Source: Piscinibacter sp047600445 (lineage in GTDB: Bacteria > Pseudomonadota > Gammaproteobacteria > Burkholderiales > Burkholderiaceae_C). From it: 64,000 bases of DNA. Numbering within the stretch: position 1 is the first letter of the stretch; each line of letters begins with the position of its first letter. The position numbers and the translations under genes are program-made. Shown here one piece after another: positions 24,599 through 33,328 of this stretch. The stretch is taken from the NCBI RefSeq assembly GCF_047600445.1, contig NZ_JASGKT010000002.1, positions 1,674,001 through 1,738,000 on the forward strand, read 5' to 3'. The notes below the pieces were generated by a model that did not search any database, had not been told where the DNA came from, and saw only the letters and a list, made by a program, of their open reading frames with translations.

Positions 24599-27006
24599 CG
24601 CTTCGCGAGGCGCTGCCAGGTCTCGACCACGGTGTCGGGGTTCAGCGAGATCGACACGATGCCCTCGCGCGCCAGCCAGTCGGCGAAGTCGGGGTGGTCG
24701 CTGGGCCCCTGGCCGCAGATGCCGACGTACTTGCCCACCGCGCGGCACGCGGTGATGGCGCGCGAGATCATCGCCTTGACCGCCGGGTCGCGCTCGTCGA
24801 AGTCGCGCGCCAGCAGTTCCAGGCCGGAGTCGCGGTCCAGGCCCAGCGTGAGCTGCGTGAGGTCGTTCGAGCCGATCGACATGCCGTCGAAGTGCTCGAG
24901 GAACTGCTCGGCGAGGATGGCGTTGCTCGGGATCTCGCACATCATGATCACGCGCAGGCCGTCCGTCCCGCCCGAAGCCGCGCGCTTCAGGCCGCGCTCG
25001 GCGAGCATGCCCACCACGCGCTCGGCCTGCCCCAGCGTGCGCACGAAGGGCACCATGATCTCGACGTTGTTCAGCCCCATCTCGTTGCGCACGCGCTTGA
25101 GCGCCTCGCACTCCATCGCGAAGGCCTCGCCGAACTCCTCGCTGACGTAGCGCGACGCGCCGCGGAAGCCGAGCATCGGGTTCTCTTCCTCGGGCTCGTA
25201 GCGCGAGCCGCCGATCAGCTTCTTGTACTCGTTGCTCTTGAAGTCCGACAGCCGCACGATCACCGGCTTGGGCCAGAAGGCCGCGGCGATGGTCGCCACG
25301 CCCTCGGCGAGCTTGTCGACGTAGAAGGCGCGCGGGCTGGCGTGGCCGCGCGCCACCGACTCGACCGCCTTCTTCAGGTCGGCATCGACGTTCGGGTAGT
25401 CCAGGATCGCCTTCGGGTGCACGCCGATGTTGTTGTTGATGATGAATTCCAGCCGCGCCAGGCCCACGCCCGAGTTCGGCATCTGCGCGAAGTCGAAGGC
25501 GAGCTGCGGGTTGCCGACGTTCATCATGATCTTCACCGGGCAGTAGGGCAGCTCGCCGCGCTGCACCTCGCTGACCTCGGTTTCGAGCAGGCCGTCGTAG
25601 ATGTAGCCGGTGTCGCCCTCGGAGCAGGCCACCGTCACCAGCGCGCCGTCCTTGAGCGTCTCGGTGGCGTCGCCGCAGCCCACCACCGCCGGGATGCCCA
25701 GCTCGCGCGCGATGATCGCCGCGTGGCAGGTGCGCCCGCCGCGGTTGGTGACGATCGCGCTGGCGCGCTTCATCACCGGCTCCCAGTTCGGGTCGGTCAT
25801 GTCGGTGACCAGCACGTCGCCCGGCTGCACCTTGTCCATCTCGGCGATGTTGTGCACCAGCCGCACCGGGCCGGTGCCTATCTTCTGGCCGATCGCGCGG
25901 CCCTCGGCCAGCACCGTGCTCTTGGCGCCCTTCAGACGGTAGCGCTGCTCGGCCTTGCCGTGCGCCTGGCTCTTCACCGTCTCGGGGCGCGCCTGCAGGA
26001 TGTAGAGCTTGCCGTCGCCGCCGTCCTTGCCCCACTCGATGTCCATCGGCCGGGCGTAGTGCTGCTCGATGATCAGCGCGTACTTCGCGAGTTCGGTCAC
26101 GTCGGCGTCGCTGAGCGAATAGCGGTTGCGCTGCTCGGGCGCGGTGTCCACGGTGCGCACCAGGCGGCCGGTCCTGGCGCGCTCGTCGGCCGGCGCGAAC
26201 TCCATCTTGATCAGCTTGGAGCCGAGGTTGCGGCGGATGATCGGCAGCTTGCCGGCCTTCAGCGCCGGCTTGTGCACGTAGAACTCGTCGGGGTTGACGG
26301 CGCCTTGCACCACCGTCTCGCCCAGGCCGTAGCTGGAGGTGATGAAGACCACGTCGGCAAAGCCGCTCTCGGTGTCGATCGTGAACATCACGCCGGAGGC
26401 GCCGAGGTCGGAGCGCACCATGCGCTGCACGCCGGCCGACAGCGCCACGTCGGCGTGCGCGAAGCCCTTGTGCACGCGGTAGCTGATGGCGCGGTCGTTG
26501 TAGAGGCTGGCGAACACCTCCTTCATCTTGGCCAGCACCTCGTCGATGCCGACCACGTTCAGGAAGGTCTCCTGCTGGCCGGCGAAGGAGGCGTCGGGCA
26601 GGTCTTCGGCGGTGGCCGAGGAGCGCACCGCGAACGAGGCGCCCGGGTTGCCCTCGGCCAGCCTGGCGAACTCGGCGCGGATCGCCGCTTCGAGCGCGGG
26701 CGGGAACGGCGTGGATTCGAGCCAGTGGCGGATCTGCGCGCCGGCCTCGGCGAGCGCGCGCACGTCGTCGGTGTTCAGGCTCGCCAGGCGCTGCTCGATG
26801 CGGCCGGCCAGGCCCTCGTGCTTGAGGAACTCGCGGAACGCGTGCGCCGTGGTCGCGAAGCCGCCGGGCACGCGCACGCCGGAGGCGGCCAGTTGGCTGA
26901 TCATCTCGCCGAGGGAGGCGTTCTTGCCGCCGACCACCTCGACATCGCTCATCCTCAGTTGTTCGAACGGTACGACCAGGGCGGTCGCCAGAGCGGGGTT
27001 GGACAT
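24595..27006 (-). CDS. ppsA: Phosphoenolpyruvate synthase
   Basis: Converts pyruvate, ATP and water to PEP, AMP and phosphate; a gluconeogenic entry point. The 803 residues include the N-terminal nucleotide-binding domain (VEVVGGKNASLGEMI, FAVRSSATAEDLPDASFAGQ), the phospho-histidine domain with NRGGRTCHAAIIARELG (catalytic His), and the C-terminal TIM barrel with EIPSNAILAEQF, SIGSNDLTQLTLGLDRD and GICGQGPSDHPDF (catalytic Cys). The ATG at 27006 is chosen; an ATG 24 codons upstream is in poor context. Its regulator ppsR is divergently transcribed, 209 bases away. Confidence 0.97.
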   Translation of the reverse strand: MSNPALATALVVPFEQLRMSDVEVVGGKNASLGEMISQLAASGVRVPGGFATTAHAFREFLKHEGLAGRIEQRLASLNTDDVRALAEAGAQIRHWLESTPFPPALEAAIRAEFARLAEGNPGASFAVRSSATAEDLPDASFAGQQETFLNVVGIDEVLAKMKEVFASLYNDRAISYRVHKGFAHADVALSAGVQRMVRSDLGASGVMFTIDTESGFADVVFITSSYGLGETVVQGAVNPDEFYVHKPALKAGKLPIIRRNLGSKLIKMEFAPADERARTGRLVRTVDTAPEQRNRYSLSDADVTELAKYALIIEQHYARPMDIEWGKDGGDGKLYILQARPETVKSQAHGKAEQRYRLKGAKSTVLAEGRAIGQKIGTGPVRLVHNIAEMDKVQPGDVLVTDMTDPNWEPVMKRASAIVTNRGGRTCHAAIIARELGIPAVVGCGDATETLKDGALVTVACSEGDTGYIYDGLLETEVSEVQRGELPYCPVKIMMNVGNPQLAFDFAQMPNSGVGLARLEFIINNNIGVHPKAILDYPNVDADLKKAVESVARGHASPRAFYVDKLAEGVATIAAAFWPKPVIVRLSDFKSNEYKKLIGGSRYEPEEENPMLGFRGASRYVSEEFGEAFAMECEALKRVRNEMGLNNVEIMVPFVRTLGQAERVVGMLAERGLKRAASGGTDGLRVIMMCEIPSNAILAEQFLEHFDGMSIGSNDLTQLTLGLDRDSGLELLARDFDERDPAVKAMISRAITACRAVGKYVGICGQGPSDHPDFADWLAREGIVSISLNPDTVVETWQRLAKR

Positions 27007-27215
27007 GGGAAAACTCCGTGATGTTGCAAAAGCCGTGTCCCCCGCCGGATGCGGCAGGCCCAGGCCGGCGCGCCGCACTGTTCGAGTGCTTGTTGGAGGC
27101 GGCGGTCGGCGTTCATCGGGCGTGGCTCGGGCGGGGGCGAATCGGCGGGAATTCTAAGGTTTGTCCCTATCATTCCGGGCACGCTCACCCCCCTCGGCCG
27201 CAGGGCCGCCCGCCC

Positions 27216-28034
27216 ATGCCCAACCGCACCGTGTTCTTCGTCTCCGACGGCACCGGCATCACCGCCGAGACCTTCGGCAACTCGATCCTGGCGCAGTTCC
27301 CGGGCAAGCCGCGCCATGTGCGCCGCCCCTTCATCGACACGCCCGACAAGGCGCACCAGGTGGTGCGCGAGGTCAACCACAGCGCCGATGCCGAGGGGCG
27401 CCGGCCGGTGGTGTTCCTGACGCTGGTCAACGCCGAGATCCTGGCCATCCTCAAGCAGTCGCGCGGACTGGTGCTGGACATGTTCAACACCTTCATCGAG
27501 CCGCTGGAGGCCGAGTTCGGCGTCAAGTCGAACCACCGCATCGGCCGCTTCTCCGACGTCTCGGCCAGCCAGGAGTACACCGACCGCATCGAGGCGATCA
27601 ACTTCTCGCTCGCGCACGACGACGGCCAGTCGGCCAAGAACCTGGCCGAGGCCGACGTGATCCTGGTCGGCGTCAGCCGCAGCGGCAAGACGCCGACTTC
27701 GCTGTACCTGGCGATGCAGCACGGCATCAAGGCCGCCAACTACCCGCTGATCCCGGAAGACTTCGACCGCGGCCAGATCCCCTCGACGCTGGCCCCGTTC
27801 AAGAAGAAGTGCTTCGGCCTGACCATAGACCCCGAGCGCCTGACCCAGATCCGCAACGAGCGCCGCCCCGGCAGCAAGTACGCCTCGCTGGAGAACTGCC
27901 GCTTCGAGGTGCGCGAGGCCGAGGCGATGATGCGCCGCGAGGGCATCGCCTGGCTGTCGTCGACGCACAAGTCGATCGAGGAGATCGCGACGACCATCCT
28001 GCGCGACCTGCGGCCGGACCGGCTGATGTATTGA
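27216..28034 (+). CDS. ppsR: PEP synthase regulatory kinase/phosphotransferase (PSRP)
   Basis: DUF299 enzyme that switches PEP synthase off by ADP-dependent phosphorylation of an active-site Thr and on again by phosphate-dependent removal. The 272-residue product begins RTVFFVSDGTGITAETFGNS and carries the P-loop-like GVSRSGKTPTSLYLAMQHG, plus NYPLIPEDFDRGQIP and FGLTIDPERLTQIRNERRPG. The target is the PpsA encoded divergently; the matching regulated Thr in PpsA is in GGRTCHA next to the catalytic His. A TATCAT box at 27168-27173 is a possible -10; no -35 match. Confidence 0.96.
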   Translation: MPNRTVFFVSDGTGITAETFGNSILAQFPGKPRHVRRPFIDTPDKAHQVVREVNHSADAEGRRPVVFLTLVNAEILAILKQSRGLVLDMFNTFIEPLEAEFGVKSNHRIGRFSDVSASQEYTDRIEAINFSLAHDDGQSAKNLAEADVILVGVSRSGKTPTSLYLAMQHGIKAANYPLIPEDFDRGQIPSTLAPFKKKCFGLTIDPERLTQIRNERRPGSKYASLENCRFEVREAEAMMRREGIAWLSSTHKSIEEIATTILRDLRPDRLMY

Positions 28035-28062
28035 CGACCCGCCCGACGCGCCCGGCGGCCGC

Positions 28063-30510
28063 TCAGAACTCGTAGCGCAGCGTCGCGGTGATGTCGCGCG
28101 GCGTGCCGTAGTTGTGATACCAGATGGTGGACAGATAGGTCTTGTCGGCAAGATTGGCCACGTTCAGCGTCGCGGTCCAATGGCGGTTCACGCGGTAGCG
28201 CGCCATCAGGCTGAACACCGCGAACGAGCCCTGGTTCAGAACGGGGTTGGCATCGTAGGGGTGCGAGGTCCGGCTTTGCCATGTCACGCCGCCGCCCAGC
28301 GTCAGGTCGCTCAGGCCGCCGGAGAGGGTGTAGCTCGTGAACAGCTTGAGCTGCCGCACGGGAACCTCCTGCAACAGCCGTTGCCCCGCGCTGTCGCGAA
28401 CCACCACTCGAGAGAACCCCGCCGCCAGGCGCCAGTTGCGCAGCGGCTCGCCGGACACTTCCAGCTCATATCCACGCGCGCGCACCTTGTCCGCCGCAAT
28501 GTAGGCATCGTCCCCATTGGGAGTGACGGCACCCTCGTCCCACAGCGCGAGATTGCTCTTCCTCGTCTGGAACACGGCAGCGCTGGCATTCAGGCGGCCG
28601 TCGAGGAATTCGCCTTTCAGGCCGATCTCGTAGTTCCTCCCCTTCTCCGGGCTCAAGGTCTGCCCATTGCGGTCCTGGTAGCTCTGGGGATTGAAGATGG
28701 TCGTGTAGCTGGCGTACGCGGACACCTGCTTGCCGAGATCGGCCACGACGCCGAGGTAGGGCGTGACGACGCCGGATTCATCGATACCGGACCAGTTGTC
28801 ACGCAGCCTGTAGTTGCTGACACGCGCACCCGCGATGAGCGCCAGCCCCTCCATGGGCCTCAGCCGCGTGGCCAGGTAGCCGCCGGTCTGGCGAATGCGC
28901 GTATGGCTGACGCCATTGCGCTGCGGCGGTTCGGCCTCGATCTCGCCCGTCCGCGCGAATTCGTAGATGTTGTCGACAGGCAGGTCGAACCGGTACTCGT
29001 GCGACGGATCGGACGCCTTCAAGGTTTCATGGTTCAGCCCGAGCATCAGTTCGTGCTCCCGCCCCAGCAGGCCGTACGTTCCGGTCAGGTGGAAATTCAG
29101 GCCGGTGGTGCTCGGGGTGAAGACGGTCTTCCCATACTCGAACGACGAGGCGCCGGTTTGCGCGTCGATCTCGCCCCGGGCGAATCCGAAGACCTGGTCG
29201 TGGTGCAGCCGGGTGTGGTTGACCGACAGGCGCGCGGCCCAAGCGCCGCCGAACTGGTGGTCCAGCGTGGCAAAGGCGTTGCTGCGCCGGACATCGGCAT
29301 GGGTCCACGAGGCCGATGCATTGGCCGTGCGCCAGAAGTGCGTCGGGTTGCCGTCGGTGTCGACGCGCATGAAATTGTTGAAGGAGATGCCGCGATCCTT
29401 GCTGCTCGTGTGCTCCAGCCCGACGGTCAGCAGCGTGGTGGGCGCCAGATCGGCCTCCAGCACGCCGTAGAACAGGCCGTTGCGCGCATCCCTGTGGCGA
29501 TCCATCCACTCCCCGCCGCCGCCCTGGCCGACGACGACACGGCCTCGCAGCGTCTTCGCCGCGTCGAACGGGCCGGACAGATCGACCAGGCCGTCCAGGC
29601 GGCTCCAGCGGCCGGCGGAGGCCTCCACGGCGCCGTGAAGCTCGGAGGTCGGCCGCTTGCGCACGAGGTTGATGGCGGCAGCGGGGTTGCCGGCGCCATT
29701 CATCAGCCCCGTCGCGCCGCGAACCACAGTGACCTGGTCGTAGAGGGCCGTCGACGTCCCTCCGATGCCGCTGCGGGTTCCGGCCATCGCCTGCAGGCCG
29801 AGCTGATTGACCGGCAAGCCATCGATCTGGTAGTTGGTGATCTCGAACCCGCGCGCATAGAAGATCTCACCCACGGCCGGGCTGCCGCTGGCGCCGGCAC
29901 GCACGAGCGCAACCCCCGGCGTGACATCCAGGACCTTGCCCACCGAGTTCAGGCCTTCGTCCTCCATGCGCTGGCGCGTGACCACCGTCACCGACTGCGG
30001 CGTCTCGCGCAGCGGGAGGTCCAGGCCGGTCGCGGCGCTGCTGATGCGCGCGGTGTAGGAGCCCGTGCCCTCGGTCGGCTCCCCGCCCTCGGCCCGGGCT
30101 GTCACCCTCACCTCCGGCAAGGCCGCATCGGGCGACACGGCCGGCGCGGGCAGCAGCGCCGGCCGGAGCGTGAAGCCGCCCGCCCTCGCGCTCGAAATCG
30201 CCACGCCGGTGCCTGCGAGCAGTTGCTCCAGCGCCTGCCTGGGCGTCAGGCTTCCCTTGACCGCCCGCGCATGGCGCCCCGCCACGTCGGCCTCGTCGAA
30301 CAGCACCTGCCGTCCGGCCTGCTGCCCGAACACGCCCAGCGCGGAGACCAGCGGCTGCGCCGCGATGTCGAATTCGATGCGCGCGTCCTGCGCATGCGAT
30401 GTGGCCGGCACGGCCATCGTGGCCACGGCGCTCATCACCGGCAAAGACAACGCCGTCCGCACCGCCAACACCCCGCCCGCCAGGGCACCCCTCGATTTCC
30501 TTGTCCGCAT
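28063..30510 (-). CDS. TonB-dependent siderophore receptor with N-terminal signalling (STN) domain
   Basis: Outer-membrane transporter of 815 residues for a ferric siderophore, of the transducing FpvA/FecA kind. Signal peptide to about residue 40 (AVPATSHAQ). STN domain at about 46-115 (IEFDIAAQPLVSALGVFGQQ, GSLTPRQALEQLLAGTGV). TonB-box candidate ALPEVRVTA, then the plug (LPLRETPQSVTVVTRQRMED, DVTPGV, IDGLPVNQ, VTVVRGATGLMNGAGNPAA) and a 22-strand type barrel ending in YEF with the aromatic C-terminal residue. The frame is open upstream; this ATG starts a proper signal peptide. FecR- and FecI-type genes lie upstream on the same strand. The actual siderophore cannot be read from the sequence. 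Confidence 0.95.
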   Translation of the reverse strand: MRTRKSRGALAGGVLAVRTALSLPVMSAVATMAVPATSHAQDARIEFDIAAQPLVSALGVFGQQAGRQVLFDEADVAGRHARAVKGSLTPRQALEQLLAGTGVAISSARAGGFTLRPALLPAPAVSPDAALPEVRVTARAEGGEPTEGTGSYTARISSAATGLDLPLRETPQSVTVVTRQRMEDEGLNSVGKVLDVTPGVALVRAGASGSPAVGEIFYARGFEITNYQIDGLPVNQLGLQAMAGTRSGIGGTSTALYDQVTVVRGATGLMNGAGNPAAAINLVRKRPTSELHGAVEASAGRWSRLDGLVDLSGPFDAAKTLRGRVVVGQGGGGEWMDRHRDARNGLFYGVLEADLAPTTLLTVGLEHTSSKDRGISFNNFMRVDTDGNPTHFWRTANASASWTHADVRRSNAFATLDHQFGGAWAARLSVNHTRLHHDQVFGFARGEIDAQTGASSFEYGKTVFTPSTTGLNFHLTGTYGLLGREHELMLGLNHETLKASDPSHEYRFDLPVDNIYEFARTGEIEAEPPQRNGVSHTRIRQTGGYLATRLRPMEGLALIAGARVSNYRLRDNWSGIDESGVVTPYLGVVADLGKQVSAYASYTTIFNPQSYQDRNGQTLSPEKGRNYEIGLKGEFLDGRLNASAAVFQTRKSNLALWDEGAVTPNGDDAYIAADKVRARGYELEVSGEPLRNWRLAAGFSRVVVRDSAGQRLLQEVPVRQLKLFTSYTLSGGLSDLTLGGGVTWQSRTSHPYDANPVLNQGSFAVFSLMARYRVNRHWTATLNVANLADKTYLSTIWYHNYGTPRDITATLRYEF

Positions 30511-30856
30511 CACGAATCCTGCCTCCGATTGAACGGCGCGAACCTGCGCCCGTGAGCACCGGCGTGCAGGCAGGACGAAGGCCACTCGGGGCGCGACGCG
30601 CGGATCGACACGGGAAAGACGTCGCTCATCGGGCCCGGACAACCCTGCCAGCCTGCGTGCGCTCGGCGCACCGCTTGTTTGCGGCCGTTGGCTGGGGGAA
30701 GCGCGGTGTGCCCGCTTCGGCCCGACTGGCTGGCAGCCGAGGGTGGCCGGAGGATTCCGGTCCCTAGGGAAACAAGACGTGGTTCGAGGGCACAGGACGA
30801 ACCCGCCGCACCGACTCCATGTGCAACGAGTTGAAACGCGGCGGCGTGGCGCGGCG
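30511..30856. other. 346-base non-coding gap between the fecR-type and receptor genes
   Basis: No gene fits here. On the minus strand it should hold the promoter used by the FecI-type sigma factor for the receptor gene. Visible structures: CCGGA-GGAT-TCCGG (30747-30760) directly beside the 10-bp palindrome TCCCTAGGGA (30761-30770), and a hairpin GTGCGC-TCG-GCGCAC (30657-30671). I saw no 19-bp Fur box. The receptor's ribosome site GGAGG lies about 12 bases before its ATG. Confidence 0.5.
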
Positions 30857-31888
30857 TCAGCGGGGCGAGATCATCCAGCCGCCGCCGGGCTGGCGCTGCA
30901 CCCGCACGGGCACGAGGTCCGGCAGGAGTTCCACAAAGGCGTCGGGTGCCGCCGTGGCGAAGTAGGCCGAGATGGGCATGCCGGCCAACTCGGGGCCGGT
31001 CAGCGTGACGGGCCGCCCCAAGTAGCGCGCGATTTCCTCGGCGACTTCTATCAGCGGGCGCTGTTTGAAGCGCAACTGGCCGCTGCGCCAGTCGTCCACG
31101 CCGTCGGCGCTCGCGGGCACGGGCACATGCCGTGCCGTCACGGGGTCGATGGACACGCCGTCCTGCGCGCCGAGCAAAAGCACCGGAGCATCGGCCGCAG
31201 CCCTGTCCGGGCGCACTTCGACCTTGCCCTCGCTCACCTTGACGACGAGGCGGGACGGGGCGACCCGCACGTTGAAGGCGGTGCCGACCACCTTGAGCTG
31301 GCTGCGGCCCGAATCCACGGTGAAAGGCCAGGCCGCATCGGCCTTCACTTCGAAGAAGGCTTCACCCCGGTCCAGCGCCACCTCGCGGCGGCGCGGGTAG
31401 TAGCGCACTCGCAGGACGCTGTCGACGTTGAGCGCGATGCGCGATCCGTCGGGCAGGTCGACGCTTCGGGTTTCACCACGGGCGGTGGAGGCGTCGAGGC
31501 TGTAGCGGGCGGTGTTGTCCCACGCATACCAGCCGCCGCCTGCCAGCGTGAGAACGGCGGCAAGCAGAATGGATGCGAATACCGGGCCGCGCGCGACAGC
31601 CCGCCGCCAGCCGCGGCGCGACGCCGTGGCCGCGCCGGGGCGCATGGCCGGTGTCGACCCCTGCTGCTCCGCGCGGAACTGCCTGAGGCTGCCGAAGAGC
31701 TGCCGTGTACGCGCCATGCTCTCGAAGACTTCGCGGTGCAAGGGGTCGGCTTGCAGCCATGCATCGAGCTCGCGCTCGTCGGCGCCCGTCCAACCCGGTT
31801 CCTGGCGGCGGGTGAACCGCTCGGCGGCGGCCTCGTGCAGGGCGACCAGTATGTCCGGCGCCATGCCCGGCGGCGGGGTCTTGTTCAT
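30857..31888 (-). CDS. FecR-type transmembrane anti-sigma factor
   Basis: 343-residue inner-membrane regulator that receives the signal from the receptor's STN domain and controls the partner sigma factor. Cytoplasmic N-terminal domain with the DUF4880 pattern (AERFTRRQEPGWTGADEREL, DPLHREVFESMARTRQLFG), one membrane segment at about 101-123 (GPVFASILLAAVLTLAGGGW), then the periplasmic FecR domain (GETRSVDLPDGSRIALNVDS, GEAFFEVKAD, VVGTAFNVRV, VSEGKVEVRP) and a C-terminal part resembling DUF4974/STN (DWRSGQLRFKQRPLIEVAEE). The ATG overlaps the sigma gene stop as ATGA, so they are translationally coupled. Confidence 0.94.
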   Translation of the reverse strand: MNKTPPPGMAPDILVALHEAAAERFTRRQEPGWTGADERELDAWLQADPLHREVFESMARTRQLFGSLRQFRAEQQGSTPAMRPGAATASRRGWRRAVARGPVFASILLAAVLTLAGGGWYAWDNTARYSLDASTARGETRSVDLPDGSRIALNVDSVLRVRYYPRRREVALDRGEAFFEVKADAAWPFTVDSGRSQLKVVGTAFNVRVAPSRLVVKVSEGKVEVRPDRAAADAPVLLLGAQDGVSIDPVTARHVPVPASADGVDDWRSGQLRFKQRPLIEVAEEIARYLGRPVTLTGPELAGMPISAYFATAAPDAFVELLPDLVPVRVQRQPGGGWMISPR

Positions 31889-32493
31889 CGCGGGCTGCCG
31901 CGTTCGGGCTCGCGGTGCGTTTCGTCGGCTTCCTCCCGGCGGGCCGATGCGAGCAGGCGCTGCATCTGCGCCACGCTGCCGTATTGCAGACGCAGTTCGC
32001 AGTAGGCATAGGCGCGGCTGACGTGCTTGGAGACCATGCGCTTCGAGATGCCCATGCGTGCCGCCACCTCCTCCTGCGTGCAGCCGTCGAGAACGTTCAG
32101 GATGAAGGCCTCGCGCTGGCGCTCGGGCAGTTCGGTCAATGCCTGGTCCAGCCGCGCCAGGCGCTGGCGGTGCTGCGCATGCCGCACCGGATCGTGTTCC
32201 TCGCCTCCGGCCGCCACCTCGCTCGAGGCGTCCATGGACAGCAGCTCGATGGACTGGTACCGCCCGCTCCTGCGCCAGCCGTCGATCACCAGGTTGCCGG
32301 CGGCCCGGCTGAGATAGGCCTGCTCCTTGCCGGCTTCGGGCAGGCGGCCGGAGGCGATCAGCCGGACGAACACTTGCTGCACGGTGTCTTCGGCCTCGGC
32401 ACGGCTGCCCAGGCGACCCTGCAGCAGGCGCAGGATCGGTTTGCGCCAGCGCTGGTAGAGCGCGGAGAGCGTGGCCGTGGACTCGCGCTTCAT
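31885..32493 (-). CDS. FecI-type ECF sigma factor
   Basis: Iron-starvation type extracytoplasmic-function sigma factor of 202 residues. Region 2 is at about 15-85 (SRAEAEDTVQQVFVRLIASG, SRAAGNLVIDGWRR) and region 4 at about 120-175 (LTELPERQREAFILNVLDG, CTQEEVAARMGISKRMVSKH). It should direct transcription of the downstream receptor gene. The ATG was chosen because sigma similarity starts there; 43 upstream in-frame codons show none. The 55-base gap upstream has a TATCGT box close to the ATG and no recognisable Fur site. The gene continues a 4-base overlap into fecR. Confidence 0.93.
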   Translation of the reverse strand: MKRESTATLSALYQRWRKPILRLLQGRLGSRAEAEDTVQQVFVRLIASGRLPEAGKEQAYLSRAAGNLVIDGWRRSGRYQSIELLSMDASSEVAAGGEEHDPVRHAQHRQRLARLDQALTELPERQREAFILNVLDGCTQEEVAARMGISKRMVSKHVSRAYAYCELRLQYGSVAQMQRLLASARREEADETHREPERGSPR

Positions 32494-32548
32494 GGGTCGC
32501 AACGATACGCCATCGATCCGCAAGGGCGGCGCCGCACGCCACCGGCGC

Positions 32549-33325
32549 TCACACCGCCCGCTGCCGCGCCGACTCGTACAGGCACACCGCGGCGGCGGCC
32601 GCCACGTTGAGCGACTCCTCACCGCCCGGCTGCGGAATGCGCAGGCTCATCGCGCAGCGCCGCCGCAGGTCGGGCGCGATGCCCTGCCCTTCGTGGCCCA
32701 TCACCCAGGCGCAGGGCCAGGGCAGGTCGACCTCGTGCAGCGCCGCCTCGGCATGCGAGCTGGTGGCCAGCAGCGGCAGGCGCAGCGCTTCGAGCGCGCC
32801 GGCGTCGACGCCCTCCACCAGCCGCAGCCCGAAATGCGCCCCCATGCCGGCGCGCAGCACCTTGGGCGACCACAGCGCCGCCGTGCCCTTGAGCGCCACC
32901 ACCTGCGTGAAGCCGAAGGCCGCCGCGCTGCGCAGGATGGTGCCGACGTTGCCGGCGTCCTGCAGCCGGTCGAGCAGCACCGAGGGCGCATCGGGCGTGA
33001 TCGCCGCGGCGGTCGGCGTGGCGACGACGAAGCCGATCGCACCCGGCGATTCGAGCGTCGACAGCCCCGCCATCAGCTCGGCCGGCACGATGGCCACGGC
33101 CGCGGCGTGGCCGGCCAGCTCGCGCAGCCGCGGCTGCTGCCAGCCCTCGCTGCTGACCAGCGCCTGCAAGGCACGCCCGCCGCGCTGCGCGAAGGCGGCG
33201 CAGAGGTGGTCGCCTTCCAGCCAGACCTCGCCGAACTTGCGGTAGCCGCCGGGGTCGGCCACGAGCTTGCGCACGCGCACCAGCAGCGGGTTGTCTTTCG
33301 AGGTGATGCTGCGCGGCTCGGCCAT
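32549..33325 (-). CDS. SpoU/TrmH-family RNA 2'-O-methyltransferase
   Basis: 258-residue SPOUT methyltransferase that uses S-adenosylmethionine to methylate a ribose 2'-OH in tRNA or rRNA. An N-terminal substrate-binding domain (SITSKDNPLLVRVRKLVADP, VWLEGDHLCAAFAQRG) precedes the knotted domain with the three motifs: LLDRLQDAGNVGTILRSAAA, WVMGHEGQGI and IPQPGGEESLNVAAAAAVCL. The exact RNA target cannot be assigned from sequence; the closest layout is the TsnR/RlmB-like group. It starts 3 bases after the rnhB stop and is the last gene of the long minus-strand run. Confidence 0.93.
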   Translation of the reverse strand: MAEPRSITSKDNPLLVRVRKLVADPGGYRKFGEVWLEGDHLCAAFAQRGGRALQALVSSEGWQQPRLRELAGHAAAVAIVPAELMAGLSTLESPGAIGFVVATPTAAAITPDAPSVLLDRLQDAGNVGTILRSAAAFGFTQVVALKGTAALWSPKVLRAGMGAHFGLRLVEGVDAGALEALRLPLLATSSHAEAALHEVDLPWPCAWVMGHEGQGIAPDLRRRCAMSLRIPQPGGEESLNVAAAAAVCLYESARQRAV

Positions 33326-33328
33326 GGC

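Noticed and set aside
28063..32493. A genomic island or prophage around the iron cassette
   Set aside because: No integrase, transposase, tRNA target or direct repeats flank it; three genes with a common function are not enough to call an island.
32494..32548. Fur box upstream of the FecI-type gene
   Set aside because: The short gap is GC-rich and has no GATAATGAT-type inverted hexamers; only a TATCGT box was seen.
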